The notes below the pieces were generated by a model. The model saw only the letters and a program-made list of their open reading frames with translations. It ran no database searches and had not been told where the DNA came from. Positions 22,690-34,639 of a stretch of 64,000 nucleotides of DNA are shown here, piece by piece (position 1 is the stretch's first letter; the number at the start of each line of letters is the position of its first letter). The stretch comes from Gonatopus flavifemur (taxonomy: Eukaryota; Arthropoda; Insecta; Hymenoptera; Dryinidae). The DNA lies in assembly GCA_018340375.1 (NCBI GenBank), contig JAFFJZ010000014.1, forward strand, positions 7,874,001 through 7,938,000. Direction: 5' to 3'. The position numbers and the translations under genes are program-made.

Positions 22690-23270
22690 TATGAACATAT
22701 CGTCAAAAGAGTTACATACTAAAACAATTGATAGAGAATGGAAGAAACATGACTTTTTGAGAAAAATTGATTTCTTCTCTATACTACTTATATTATATGT
22801 CCTGAAGAGCTGCGCTGATGAAAAAAAGAAAGAATCAGAAAAAACATTACAGTCTTCACACATCCTTCTTGTATTATCCCCGTTGAGAGATAATGCTGGA
22901 AGGTGGTTATCACATGACTCGATATCCCCACTTGACAGCGTTTTCCACGCCCTTGATATCACATACGAACAAACTGACTCCCACTCGTTCGTGATTATCT
23001 ATTCTCGACTGAGCTGTGATAGTTTTCTATTCATATTCCGAACTTGACGTTCCTTGTCTCTTCGTTGTCGTCTCGTCTCGTTCTGATTTATTCATTAGCT
23101 TTTTCATTCAATCATTCATTCATTCATCAAATCATTCGTTGTTTGTGTCATTCATTCTTTTGAATATCTGAAACTCAACGATTTCCATGATTATCATGGA
23201 ACTAAATAAGATGGTGAACCAATTTTCCCACGATATCTAGGACGGGAGTCTAATTATAATGGATAGGGGC
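22690..23270. other. No recognisable gene
   Basis: Open frames at 22670-23047 (+) and 22423-22962 (-) overlap each other and the hAT element, and show no motif I know. Repeated TCATTCATTCATTCA at about 23104-23130 is a short microsatellite. Confidence 0.5.
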
Positions 23271-23278
23271 CCTATACA

Positions 23279-23421
23279 CACTGGAAAAAAGGTATGGCTC
23301 TCACAGCTCTACTATTCATGTGTTCTCGCGGTCAGGAGCTATGTATACTGGCATCCTTATACCTCCTGACAGCAAGAACACATTAATAGTAGAGCTGTGA
23401 GAGCTATGACTTTTTTCAGTG
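23279..23421. mobile_element. 143-bp hairpin MITE
   Basis: Begins CACTGGAAAAAAGGTATGGC and ends as the complement, TTTTTTCAGTG. The arms pair over about 60 bp, including CTCTCACAGCTCTACTATT against AATAGTAGAGCTGTGAGAG. It would fold into a single long hairpin. Confidence 0.75.
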
Positions 23422-23429
23422 CACCCCCT

Positions 23430-24455
23430 TTTCCACTCATAGAGCCAACGAGAGACAGCCACAGACTTTCAATGAACGAAGGTGTAATCGAAATTCAAGT
23501 TTCTTCTTTCTAGATTATTCGAATTTTCTGTTGTCGAATTATAATTTCATTATTCTTCCACATTCCAATGAGTTCAGAAGGAATTCGTTTTCTCAATCAA
23601 TACGTTATAAGATGAAGGATTCCTTCCTATAATATCCCACTACGTACCCTCTCGTTGAAGGCACAGATACTTTTTGGAGAGATCACACCTCGAATGGATC
23701 ACAAAATGACTCAGAAATCAGTGATAAAGAGGGAAGTGGAACCTTTTAAGGTAAATTGGAATGAGCACGCGTGAATGTAGAAATAGGAGGGAAAGATATC
23801 TCAACTTGTAACATCAAAACAATTTTCTCTTAATAATCTTCCTCCTCGCGTGGCGGTGAATGATTTGACATCGCCTGTAACACATAACTTACAATTTTCT
23901 TTCCAATTACCGATTCACATCTTCGTACTCGACAATGTTTCGAGTTATTCTAAATCTTAATCTAGTCGGAACGTGGGAGACATCTCTTGCCTTACGTAGA
24001 GCACCCGAGACACAATTTGCAATAAGTGTGATGTGGGTTTGTCTAGGTAAGGATATCAAATAAAACTGATAGTTGAAACATCTCTATACGTCACTGTCGC
24101 AATGACAGAGAGTCAAGAGTGTTTGCTGTAAAAGGGAGGAACTATGAGGTTTCATTCCTCTTAATTTAGCATTTAACCATGTTGAAGCGAGAATCGACTA
24201 CACGAGAAATTTATCGAGATATCATTCAGTCCGACGTCATGTCGAATCTGACCCCTTATTATAATTTTCGAAGTTTATTATGAATCATGTGCGAATCGAG
24301 CACCTGTCGGATTTGTTGCTAAGTTTTTGTATCGAATGATCTTATCGGAGAGATCAATCGCATAAATCAATCGAAAACACTGTGTGTTATCATTGGCTTA
24401 TGATTCGTGCCTCTTGGTATCTCAGTTTGAATTCAAATCAAACTGTGATTTGATT
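23430..24455. other. No recognisable gene
   Basis: About 1 kb without a long open frame, inverted repeat or known element end. Confidence 0.5.
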
Positions 24456-24459
24456 TCCA

Positions 24460-25075
24460 TTTTGATGAGAAAAGGTTTAATTATATATATTGGCTCTTTG
24501 AACTTCCTGTGCTTGCAAATCATTATTCTGACGCGTTCTTTTTTTTCTCTGAAATCCGTCTATTGCATCCACACATGATTCTCCTTTCTCCCGGTATTTC
24601 GTCGATCAAACTCTCTGAAGTCATCGTCGCATACATTCGACGAGTGTCTGTGTGGTTCAACACATGCGACGTTCGTGCGTCTGTGTGTTGACGTTTTTTC
24701 TACATACACTGTAAAAAATACACTTCCTAAACTGCCAAAGAAGTTTGGCAGTTCTTTACACAAACTTTTTTTGTAAATTACTAAACAAAAGTTTGTAAAC
24801 ATTCAAAAAATTTTGTGATTTCACGAAGATTTTTGAGAATTCACAAACTTTCGTTCGGCAATTTACAAAAGAGGTTCGGAAATTATTTTTCCAAACCAAG
24901 TTTGTGAATTTCCAAGCATTTTTGTTTGAAATTCAACGAATTTTTTCTACAGTGTAAGTTTGATCGACGAAATTTCGTACCGACTTCCGCTTTCGATACT
25001 TTGATTTTAACTCAGAGAATCCAACATTCGCGGGGCGTTGTGACCGTACGAATGTTCTATCACATTCGTACCGTC
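24460..25075 (+). repeat. Dispersed repeat, second copy at 57880-58255
   Basis: Matches 57880-58255 through AAAAGGTT(T/C)AATTATATATA, GACGCGTTCTTT, TCATCGTCGCATACATTC, CAACACATGCGACGT and TGTGTGTTGACGTT. The present copy contains the MITE at 24707-24954; the other copy does not. I cannot assign the parent element. Confidence 0.7.
24707..24954. mobile_element. 248-bp TA-target MITE with paralogous empty site
   Basis: Ends CACTGTAAAAAATAC and TTTTTTCTACAGTG, flanked by TA on both sides (24705-24706, 24955-24956). The interior is made of TTTGTAAATT, CACAAACTTT and related short inverted motifs. The related repeat copy at 58121-58140 carries the unoccupied TATA site, which fixes the element boundaries. 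Confidence 0.82.
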
Positions 25076-25100
25076 ACAATATATACATGCATACATATAC

Positions 25101-25514
25101 ACATATGTGACCTGGCCTACGAAAAGAGAGCTCAGGTGTGAAAAAATCACTTTTCACTTTTTTGGCGATTCGAATGGAGTGGAATATGCTCTTTCAAATG
25201 GCGCAAATCAGAAGTTCCTGACTGGTAGGGGAGTTTGCTACAAATGTACAAACAGAAGAGCAGGAATGATTGAGAATGGAAAAGATTGGGGATTACATTA
25301 TAAAATAATAGACATCATTTCATATGTTGAACAATTTCATTTCAAGGAAAAACCACGTCATTGTACATAAGAATTCACAAATTTCCAATTGGAACATTAG
25401 AAGCGAACAACTAAAGCGAAACTGATAAAATGACTTGTCTATCTTCAACAGCTGTTTCCTCGAAAACTTGTTTTCACACCTGAGCCCCCTCTTCGTCAAC
25501 TAGGTCACATATGT
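25101..25514. mobile_element. Probable MITE, about 410 bp
   Basis: The ends ACATATGTGACCT and AGGTCACATATGT are inverted, and the match continues inward over about 45 bp (GCTCAGGTGTGAAAA against TTTTCACACCTGAGC). An 87-codon open frame crossing it is not recognisable. Confidence 0.6.
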
Positions 25515-26135
25515 CTACACTTATATATAACCTGGAGATATTCCCAGCAGTTCATATCATTTTTTCTTCAATCTTTCTTTCTCCTGGATTTGATTTTCAT
25601 GATTCACATGATTTCCATTCTGTAGACCATGAGTTCGTTGCATTGTGTGTATTGTAGGCATGTTTGCGCCCATAACGTGCATACATGGGAGGTATAAGTT
25701 AGGATTCAGTCATTTTTTTATGTATTCCTGAGCCGAACATAGCGGTTGGGATGCTCAGTTACGCAATTGGATTCATCTGTTCATAAGTTGCAGACAACCG
25801 TCCGCACTTGTCTTGAGCTTACTTGCGATCACAATTTCTTGTCTCGGTAAGTTTCCAGTGTCGAGTCATGGGAATTGGTTTCCCGGTCTCTCAAATATGT
25901 TTGGGGGGAGGAACGATATTTTCTTTCTTTGGGGTAATCTTTGTCTGATTTTTTCCTAAGGATGATTCGGATTTCGAAAACCTTCTATTCCCTTCCGTGT
26001 TATTTCCTTTGACTATTCATTCCTCCCCTTTATACCCATCTTCCTGGTCTTCTCAGGCAGTAGAAGAAGTGGTGATGAAGGTACCCTCGTCTCCCTCAGT
26101 CTTGGAGGACACATTCGCACATCCTTTTCCTTTTT
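25515..26135. other. No recognisable gene
   Basis: Pyrimidine-rich sequence without a convincing frame or repeat. Confidence 0.45.
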
Positions 26136-26139
26136 GATT

Positions 26140-27262
26140 CACTGAAAAAAGTTTGGTGCTTCGTGAGTTCATCACAGTGCGCGACATGCGCAGAACGTGA
26201 GATCACTGTCGCACGTGAGTTTGGGACAGATTCTCGCCCATCACGGAGCAAGTGGCGTACGACGCTGGCATAACTTCCCTATCAAGCCGCTGGCGCTGTA
26301 GTTGTCTCATCATTCCGCGCGGACCCTGTTTTTACCTTCGGAGTACAATCATGCAACTTTGGTTCTGTTGTGGATGTATATAAAAAATGGCGACAAAAAT
26401 TTTTTAGCGTTGATATGTATGTGTATATTTATGTCCACGCGAAAGTTATTTGTCATATCTACCACAATTTGGAATCAAATTCGAACAAGAACCAGTTCGA
26501 AGTATTCCAAGAGAACACGAAGATCCAAAGAAGGTTCAATAGGAGTCCATTGAACGTCTGGAAATTTGATGGTCCACTAAACGTTCCCTGAACGTGAAAG
26601 TACGTACAATGAACCAAAAATTTCACTCAGAAGATCTGTGTTCTTTCGGGGTATAATTTGAACAAGTTAATTGGCTCTGTTCCCAAATTTATTACAAATT
26701 TTTTCCCGTGTATGTGGAAACACCCCATTAAACATGAATTGATTATAGTAATATAGCAGAGAAGTCGCATGTCATGCACAGATCTTGTAAAATTTTATGT
26801 TGATTTATTTGGTTATAACTGGTGATATAAAACCTATATTGCAATATCATCAAATAATCATGTGGTTTTAATGTAAAAATAAATATTGAAGGTTATAATC
26901 TAGATGTTTGTCCTCATATTTGATAGACAAGATAGTACCCGGTATTAAATTTTGTATTTCTTCTATTCTTATTCACTCTGCTCCGTTTATATAAACATAC
27001 ATAAATTCATGGGATTCATTATGCAAAAGTCATTAGTTTCACTTCTAAGGGAGGTTATGTTGTCAGGCGACACAACTCCCTGATGATAGAGTAATATCCG
27101 CATCTACTTTTGTACAATATTCGTTCCAAATGTTTGGTGTGGTGGCCGTACGATACTCGCGCATAGCTCTCCCACCAAATTCGGCACAAGAGCTGCACCA
27201 AGTCCTGCACACGAACGCTACCCCTCTGAGATGGCCGATCAAGCACCAAACTTTTTTCAATG
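26140..27262. mobile_element. Possible 1.1 kb element with 22-bp inverted ends
   Basis: CACTGAAAAAAGTTTGGTGCTT (26140-26161) is the near-complement of AAGCACCAAACTTTTTTCAATG (27241-27262). The terminal CACTG-A-rich pattern matches the other TA-target MITEs here. The interior has no recognisable gene. The two ends could also belong to separate decayed copies. Confidence 0.45.
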
Positions 27263-28185
27263 TTGATAGCGTTTTTTTCCTTTCCTGTGTTTTCTTCGGA
27301 TGATGTTGTCTCTTCTATGGGTTTACTTGTTGTGGGGTTCCCCTTGCTCTTTTTTTTCTGCCCTGTTTTGATTATGCTTCTGTTTTCTCGCTTTTTTTCC
27401 CATTCGCTGCTTTCTCAGTTCTTTGTGTTCCTTTTATTTGGAGGGGAAACAGGGTGATTGATTAGTGTCTTTTCTCTTGTGAGTTGAGAAATATCCCTGA
27501 ATTTACGCATAAAGTTTGCAAGGATTCATAACCGAATTATGTTCCGTTTCTTTGGTTCACGGACATGTCTCTTACTGGAAAATTGGGAAAATGGCTGGAT
27601 TCTTCTTCTACCCTCCGAGGAAGATGATCCCGGTGCATTACACAGAGTTGACGCTCAGATTCCTCTGTTTGAATTTGGATCCGAGAACTTCTCCACGAGG
27701 AGAAACCATCGTCGACTCGATTTGTGCACCATCGTCGTCTCCTCGAATGAGTTCCAGGGTTAGTAAAGATGTGCATTGTAATGACTTGCTTTTGAGTGTA
27801 CGGAACTATTCTGAACTGCCTTTCAGCGGTCATCAATACTATAATGAGGATAATTTTTTTTTCAAACCTGGGTGAAATTTACTGGTCAGTCCGGACTCAA
27901 TGATGCTCTGGATGATAGTCTGAGCAGGATGTTCATAACTCTGTTCTTTTCTTCTTGGAGGAACCGTGCGAAAAAGGAGGCGAGTGTACAAAATAGTTGA
28001 ATATGAGAGCAGACCTGATTAAACACCACACTCTCTTGGTTGTATCAAAATTTTTGGCGAAGGCATATTTTCTTTCAGAATATCGGGGATTGGAATCCCT
28101 AATTTTTGAGTACTTGATGAAGTCATGGAATTTCTCTTCTTTTTCAATTCCTTCTCTTACTGTATTTGTATATAGCCTATGGTCC
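27263..28185. other. No recognisable gene
   Basis: T-rich stretch (27263-27460), then overlapping open frames on both strands at 27516-27875 without known motifs. Confidence 0.45.
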
Positions 28186-28191
28186 AGTTAT

Positions 28192-28425
28192 TGGTTTAAA
28201 CCAGAGATGAAAAGCAGAGATTGCTAACGCAATCTTGAAATCATGGTCCGTATCACGTTTTTTTCTTCTGAAGAAAAATATATGATCGGTTGAATTTTTC
28301 TTCTAAGCCAATCAGCATGAAGAGATGAACGGAAAACATGATACTGCCAATCAGGGACTGGACTATGGTTTTCATATCTCGTTAGCAATCTCTTCAACTC
28401 ATCTCTGGTTTGAACTATGGTCAAA
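28192..28425. mobile_element. Hairpin MITE, about 230 bp
   Basis: AACCAGAGATGA...AGAGATTGCTAACG (28200-28236) is inverted at 28378-28420 (CGTTAGCAATCTCTTCAACT and TCATCTCTGGTTTGAAC). The centre is not paired. Target duplication not clear. Confidence 0.6.
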
Positions 28426-28497
28426 CGAACTATCGAGTTCAATTATTGGATGAGGATCAAGTTCACATAAGAGTCCTGGCCAGGGTACCCGGAGTAT

Positions 28498-28560
28498 GAT
28501 GGGAGGGAGGAACCACGAGTGCCAGCGCCACCAGGGAGTTGTTTCGGAACTATGAAGAAT
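28498..28560 (+). repeat. 60-bp segment inverted at 33526-33590
   Basis: GAACCACGAGTGCCAGCGCC and AGGGAGTTGTTTCGGAACTA have their complements at 33533-33590. The two copies lie outside the pair of mariner elements at 28564-33180. Confidence 0.6.
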
Positions 28561-28563
28561 ATA

Positions 28564-31121
28564 TGCAGGGTGGTCCATTTGGAGTGATATAGTCAAATAT
28601 CTCGGAAACTAGTGTAGATGGAGGAAAATGTTCCGAATGAAAAGTTTAGGGTTCCAAGGCGAAAGTATGATGCTGACCTTGAAAAATCCCTCAGAGGTCA
28701 TTTTGGAGGTCATTTAGGGGTCAAGATGGTTTTTTTAGGCGGTACCCCCATTTTTCTATCATGACATGGGAAAGCTGGTTTCAAACCCTTTACGAGCATT
28801 GGTCATGGATTCCTTCCCGCCCATTGGGGTGCAAGGTATGTACCCGCGGAGTTATTGATGAACTACTCTTAGCGCTACCCAGGAACAAAGACGTGGACGT
28901 GGTAGTTCTCTGATCCCTCCAGAGTGCTTGATTATTGTGGGTACCCGTGCCTCTCACATGTAGGGTGCTTGATGCTGTTACAATAATTCCTCGAAATTAC
29001 CCCCCTTCGCCTGGATACATGACCCAGTCTCCGCCGAAAGTTTGTTACCGTCTTCAGAAACACTGATAGCGGTATATTGGCACAAACAGTGCGGATGCGA
29101 TCGATGATGTCCTCCCTAGTTGTTAGTTGGGCCTTGAATACTCCGTCTCCCAGGAATCCCCACAAGAAAAGTCAGGAGATGTCAAGTCGGGTGAGCGTGG
29201 AGGCCACGCAGCTGGCCCACCTCGTCTAATCCACCTTTCCGGGAAATGATGATCAAGGTATTCTCTCACGATCAATGCGTAATATGGCACTCCATCTAGT
29301 TGGACCCACATCCTCTGCCTTGTTTGTGAATGCAGATCTTCAAACAAGCCTGGTGAATGATCCGCCAGGAATCCCAGAAACATGGGGCCGTTCAAAGTGC
29401 CATTGAGAAAATGTGGACCGACTGAATAGCCATTGACGATCCCGCACCACACACTTACGCTCCAACGATGTTGGTTGTCGATTGCTCGATACCAATGCGG
29501 ATTAACATCCGACCAGTAACGAGAGTTGTGTCTATTCGAATGCCCAGTCCTCTAGAAAGATGCTCCTCCGGAGAACATTACACAGTCGAAGGATTGAGGA
29601 TCGTCAACCAGCCTAGCTCATGCCCAGTTGCAGAATCTAATTCGAAGTCTCATGTCGTTTGGAGTGAGAGCTTGAGTGAACGTAATGTGGTATGGTCGAT
29701 ATTTGACATGCCTCAAGATTCTCAAAACAGTAGTCTGGGGTATACCAGTTATTCGTGCCAACGATCTGCTACTAACATGAGGGCCCAAGTGGATAAGTCC
29801 CAATATGGTGGGTGCACGGATATCATTCTCATCGTACCGGTGATGTCTCAGATCTCGCTGCAATACTACTCGTCGAGCACTCAATTCGAGTCGACGGATG
29901 GTCCTGGGGTGTGCGATGCACCGATCGGGATACTGATCCCGGTAAACTCTCGCGGCTTCGTTGTAATTATTGTGACATGAGCCAAGCACAAGCATCATAT
30001 CAATGATCCCAGATGGTGGATAGTGATTCATTCCTTCGATTGAATGGAATGGAATGAATTGATGAATGTAGATGATTGCATATGCAAAGGAGAGGAACGA
30101 TTGTGATGATCTCAGTTCAGAACCAGTGCTCAAATGATCATGTATTTCCGTAATCATTCACATAACCATCCATAATAAACAGAAATTCTATGTTTCTGTT
30201 TGTTTATGTATTCTTGTTCATCGCTTTTCTCCGAAGATCGGGACTGATTTTAATGTAGATTAAAGTTAATTTCATCGGAAGAAAAACGTAAAGATAAACA
30301 AACGGGAACTCTGAGTCTCTGGTAATTATGGTTGACAGTCATGTGTACGATTCATTACGATTATTGCGTTCCAAATCGAATAAATTATTCCATTCGATTC
30401 AATGAGGGTTATAAATGAGTATCGACTCTCAAAAATTGTTGAAAGGTGGCTGGAAACATTGGAAGTATCGGTCAAACCATATAACGTCGATTAGGATGCA
30501 TATTCGAACGGATACAAAAATCCTTCGAGCTCGCAGAAAATTCACCAAGAAGAGTTACACTGTGAAAAATTTCATTGTAGATTGACTAAAAAAATTTGGG
30601 AGTTTTTTTGTAAATGAGGGAGGACATGATCGATCGCATCCGCACTGTTTGTGACAACATACCAGGATTATATATCCAGGCAGAGGGGGGTAACTTCGAG
30701 CAATTATTGTAACAGCATTACGCACCCCTTATGTGAGAGGCAAGGGGACTCACGATAATCGAGCACTCCGGAGGGAACAGAGAACTACCACGTCCACGTC
30801 GTTGTTCCTGGGTAGCGCTGAGAGTAGTTCATCAATAACTTCGACGGTCCATACCTTGCACCCCAATGAGCGGAAAGGGCTCCATGACCAGTGTTTCGTA
30901 AAGAGTTCGAAACCAGCTTCCCTGTGCCATGATGAAAGAATGGGGATCCCATTCAAGGAAACCATCTTGACCCCTAAATGACCTTCAAAATGACCTCTGA
31001 GGGATTTTTCAAGGTCAGCATCATACTTTTCCCTTGGAAACTTTTCATCTGGATTATTCTTTCCTATCCCCACTAGTTTCCGAGATATTTGACTATATCA
31101 CTTCAAATGGATCACCCTGTA
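28564..31121 (-). mobile_element. DD41D mariner-type element, copy 2 of the first family, complete
   Basis: Complete element of about 2.56 kb, with ends GCAGGGTGGTCCATTTGGAG and CAAATGGATCACCCTGTA flanked by TA. The terminal inverted repeats are about 500-560 bp (28564-29125 and 30616-31121), unusually long. They include the last 40 or so codons of the transposase on the 3' side and their inverted, partly deleted copy on the 5' side. The same family is seen at 1-3451. Confidence 0.85.
28978..30031 (-). pseudogene. DD41D transposase of copy 2, multiply broken
   Basis: Starts MNHYPPS at 30031 (the open frame extends upstream to 30157, but the family start is here). The helix-turn-helix half is open to CNWA, followed by a TGA at the same codon as in the copy at 712-1737. 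After that the first catalytic Asp is lost (FSGGA where copy 1 has FSDEA), a stop follows it, frameshifts fall near 29160 and 29020, and the remaining boxes read WVQLDGVPYYA and RSPDLTSPDF. The stop is at 28978-28980. Non-functional. Confidence 0.85.
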
Positions 31122-31137
31122 TATATATATATATATA

Positions 31138-33180
31138 TACAGGGTGGGGCATTTAAAGTGTCGCGGGCGTTTTTTCCAAAAATAAAATGAGATACGAGAA
31201 AATTTTTCGGACAAAAATTGTAGGTTATCAAGGGGGACATCTGATGGTGGCCTTGGCTTTGACCTCAAATCTCATCTTCGAGGGCATTCTGAGGTCAACT
31301 CTTGTTTTTTGAATAGCATCTCATATTTTTTACTGCAGATTTGGATTCTAGGTCAAAAACCAAGAAACTTTTGTCTGAACCATTTTCCTGAAATCCGCAA
31401 AGATGGCGCTCTAATCGATATTGTTCCATACTGAATCTGACATTAGAATAACTCGAAAACGAAGGGTCTTGGAGGAGAATGTTTCGGACAAAAGTTGTCT
31501 GATTCCAAGGGGGACCCCTTGAACTGAAACGGAGGTGATGGGGTATAACAGACAAAACACAACACATTTCAATCGTCTACATCACTTGGATAATTTTGAT
31601 GCAGTAGATGCTCAAAATGATGGCCTTCGACTTCAATACACATTTCAAACCGTTTTACAAAAGATTGCTGAACTCGTGCTAAAATATCTTCATTGATGCT
31701 CGCGCATGCATTGATGATTCGTTGACGCATATTCTCAGGTGTAGTCGGTGCTTGTTGATAAACTGTATCTTTTATGTATCCCCATAAAAAAAATCTGGAG
31801 AAGTAAGATCCGGAGAACGGGCAGGCCAATGAACTGGTCCACGACGTCCTATCCATCGTCCAGGATAATCTCTGTCCAATATTTCTCGAGCTGTGACTGC
31901 ATAATGGGATGGACAACCATCGTGTTGATACCACATATTCAATCGTTCCTGAATAGGTATGTCTCGAAGTAATGTTGGAAGTACTTGATCTAAGAAATGT
32001 CTGTACTCCTCTCCATTTAGCGTATCTGCAATGAAGTACGGTCCAATTACTCGAGATCGAAAAATACCACACCAAACATTCACAGCCCATTGTCTTTGAT
32101 GCTCTACTTGACGTAACCGTCTTGGATTTTCTGTCACCCGGTAATGCATATTATGTCGATTTACTTGACCATGATTGGTGAACGTCGACTCATCAGAAAA
32201 TAATATGTTGATGGAGTTGTTATTGTGCATTTGCGCTAGACCCCATCGACAAAACTGTACACGATTTTCGAAATCATCACCGTGAAGGTCTTGATGCAAA
32301 CAAATGTGATACGTTTCAGTATACGTCAAATGTGACGTTTCAGTATTCGAAGAACACTTCTTCGAGAAATTCCCGAATGGAGTTCAATTCCACGAGAGCT
32401 CACGTGTGGATTATTGGCTACTGCAGCTAGTACATTAACTTCCGCATTTTCTCCGCTAACAGTTCTCATTCGATGTCGTTTTTCCCTTGTAACACTTCCC
32501 GTTTCTGAGAATAATTTTGTAATGCGTTGAAAATACCTAATGGATGGCGTTGTTCTTTCAGGAAATCGTTCTGCATACAAGTCATATGCTTGTCTGGGGT
32601 TCTTATGCACTTCACCGTAAATGTAGATCATATCGATCTTTTCAGAAAACGTGTATCGGATATCCATGATTTTCAATTTGTCATAAACCAAGTAATAATC
32701 AAATGTAACTGACAAACTGACTTTCCAAATCGTGAATTTTCACCGAACCCCGTCGTTTGTTTACATCGCGTGAGCTCTGAATGGTGGTAATGTAGACGAT
32801 TGAAATGTTTCGTGTATTGACAACTTTTGTACGAAACATTCTTTTGCAAGACCCTTCGTTTTCGAGTTATTCGAATGTCAGATTCAAAATGGAACAATAT
32901 TGATTAGAGCGCCATTTTTACGGATTTCAGGAAAATGGTTCAGACAAAAGTTTCTTGGTTTTTGACCTAGAATCCAAATCTGCAGTAAAAAATATGAGAT
33001 GCTATTTAAAAAACAAGAGTTGATCTCAGAATGCCCTTGAAGATGAGATTTGAGGTCAAATTCAAGGCCACCATCGGATGTCCCCCTCGGTACCCTACAA
33101 CTTTTGTCCGAAAAATTTTCTCGTATCTCACTTTATTTTTGGAAAAAACGCCCGCGACACTTTAAATGCCCCACCCTGTA
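31138..33180 (-). mobile_element. Third DD41D mariner-type family, complete 2.0 kb element
   Basis: Ends TACAGGGTGGGGCATTTAAA and TTTAAATGCCCCACCCTGTA; inverted repeats of about 370 bp (31138-31520 and 32800-33180). Both sides lie in (TA)n tracts: 31122-31137 on the left, shared with the neighbouring element, and 33181-33203 on the right. The transposase is in the middle on the minus strand. Confidence 0.88.
31569..32667 (-). pseudogene. DD41D transposase (third family) with two frameshifts
   Basis: Minus strand, start MDIRYTFSEKIDMIYIYGE at 32667. The N-terminal helix-turn-helix half ends in SRRSVLRILKR, with a frameshift at about 32328. The middle part has the first Asp in NILFSDESTF, then NVWCGIF and the second Asp in WYQHDGCPSHY; RSPDLTSPDFF carries the third with 41 residues between. 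A second frameshift lies at an A8 tract (31786-31793), and the correct frame resumes as LWGYIKDTVY and ends HHFEHLLHQNYPSD before a stop at 31569. Both shifts are equivalent to loss of one base. Otherwise full length (about 360 residues) and the best preserved of the DD41D set. Confidence 0.88.
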
Positions 33181-34050
33181 TATATATATATATATATATA
33201 TATTTCACGTATGTGTATACCCTCGCACTTATATTACACGTTACAACATATGACATTCATGTGTTCTCAAATATTCATCCCAAATGGATTCACTATTTAA
33301 ATCAGTCGATGATTTTTCCAATATGAATGAAAATTACATTTCTAACTCATATTTATCCCCACGGTACGAATACGTATCGGAATGCATCGAATTATTTCTA
33401 CTAATTTTTGAATATCTGATATGGTCACGTGGTATGCAGTGAATATGGCCACATGTTATATAGAAAATATGGTCACGTGATTTAGTCTGGGTGTATATAT
33501 GTATGAATATACACATATATATCACTCATAGTTCCCAGACAACTCCCTGGCGGCGCTGGAACTCGTGGTTCCTCTTCCTCGTTAGGCTTTCGGCACCCTG
33601 CATATACCCACTCGCATGAGATGATGTGTTCGTAGAATAATGAGTTTGTGACTTTTCATTCACTTTCAAAGAATTGATTCCATCTGAACGACCATGTTTT
33701 CCACTGCGGTTGGAATCTATATTTGAATTCGGATCCTGGTTATCATCATATCCTTTTGATTTCAATTGAGAATCAGAAATTGATCAATAATCGTAAACAA
33801 CACTTTCCCCCTGGTGGTAAATTATACACTCTACAGATAAAATTTTCTCGCCCCAACAGAATCAAAATCCGTCTCTCAGAGGTCTCTCGGAAGTTCAAAT
33901 GTCGACCATACATCCGGAGCTCCACAGGACGTCTGAGAGACGTATTTGGACGTTCTCTGGGCGTACACAGATTTCAGGTCCTGTTGGAGTGGAGAACACT
34001 TCCAAATTCTGCATTCAACGATGAGTTGAAATCCCAGAATGTTGCTTCTT
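33181..34050. other. No recognisable gene; local repeats
   Basis: (TA)n at 33181-33203, then three ATATGGTCACGTG or ATGGCCACATG repeats at 33420-33480, then the inverted partner of 28498-28560 at 33526-33590. Open frames at 33526-33765 and 33723-34055 are unrecognised. Confidence 0.5.
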
Positions 34051-34059
34051 CTTGAAGAC

Positions 34060-34545
34060 AATACTGCGAAAAATTTATTCACTTCCCATATAGACAAAAA
34101 GATATCTTTCCGAAATCTGAAAGATGTCTTGCGACTTCGCAAGATGTTTTACAAACTGTTCTAAAAGATATCTGAAAGAAGTCTGAAAGATGTCTCATGC
34201 GACAGTTTTAGACATGCAAAACACGTCTTGAGAAGGACATCTTTAGAACTCTTTAGGACCTCTTCCCTGATTGATAAAAACCCTATTCATTCCTATCCCC
34301 AGTAGGAATTCTCGCTAGTAAACCATGAGGCACTTATCAGTTCATCCTTTTCACTGGTGAGGCACTAATCGAGGAAACTTATGAGTGACTGGTAGGGAAT
34401 GCAACGCTCTTACCAACGAGGGACTGAACAGGTAAACTGAGCAGACACTAGCAAGTAACTGATGAGGCACTTGCCAGTAACTGACGTGGAATTTTTTGGA
34501 ATAAATATAACTCTCTAAATTCCTTGCACTCCTGAGCACTCTTGA
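34060..34545. repeat. AGATGTCTTT-rich and ACTAGCAAGTAACTGATGAG-rich arm (partner 41700-42760)
   Basis: First part: many AAGATGTCT / TCTGAAAGA variants. Second part: repeats of GAGGCACT and AACTGATGAG. The order is mirrored at 41700-42760, where the same two motif sets occur inverted (TAGTGCCTCAT, AGACATCTTT), with CCTATTCATTCCTAT between them in both. It looks like a very old foldback or a pair of inverted copies. Confidence 0.45.
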
Positions 34546-34639
34546 AAAATGTGTATCTCAGGGGGAAAAAATCTGTCACAGATTTTAGTTATTTTTGTAA
34601 AAGAAAATAACAAAAGATATTTCATTTCTATCTTCTCAC

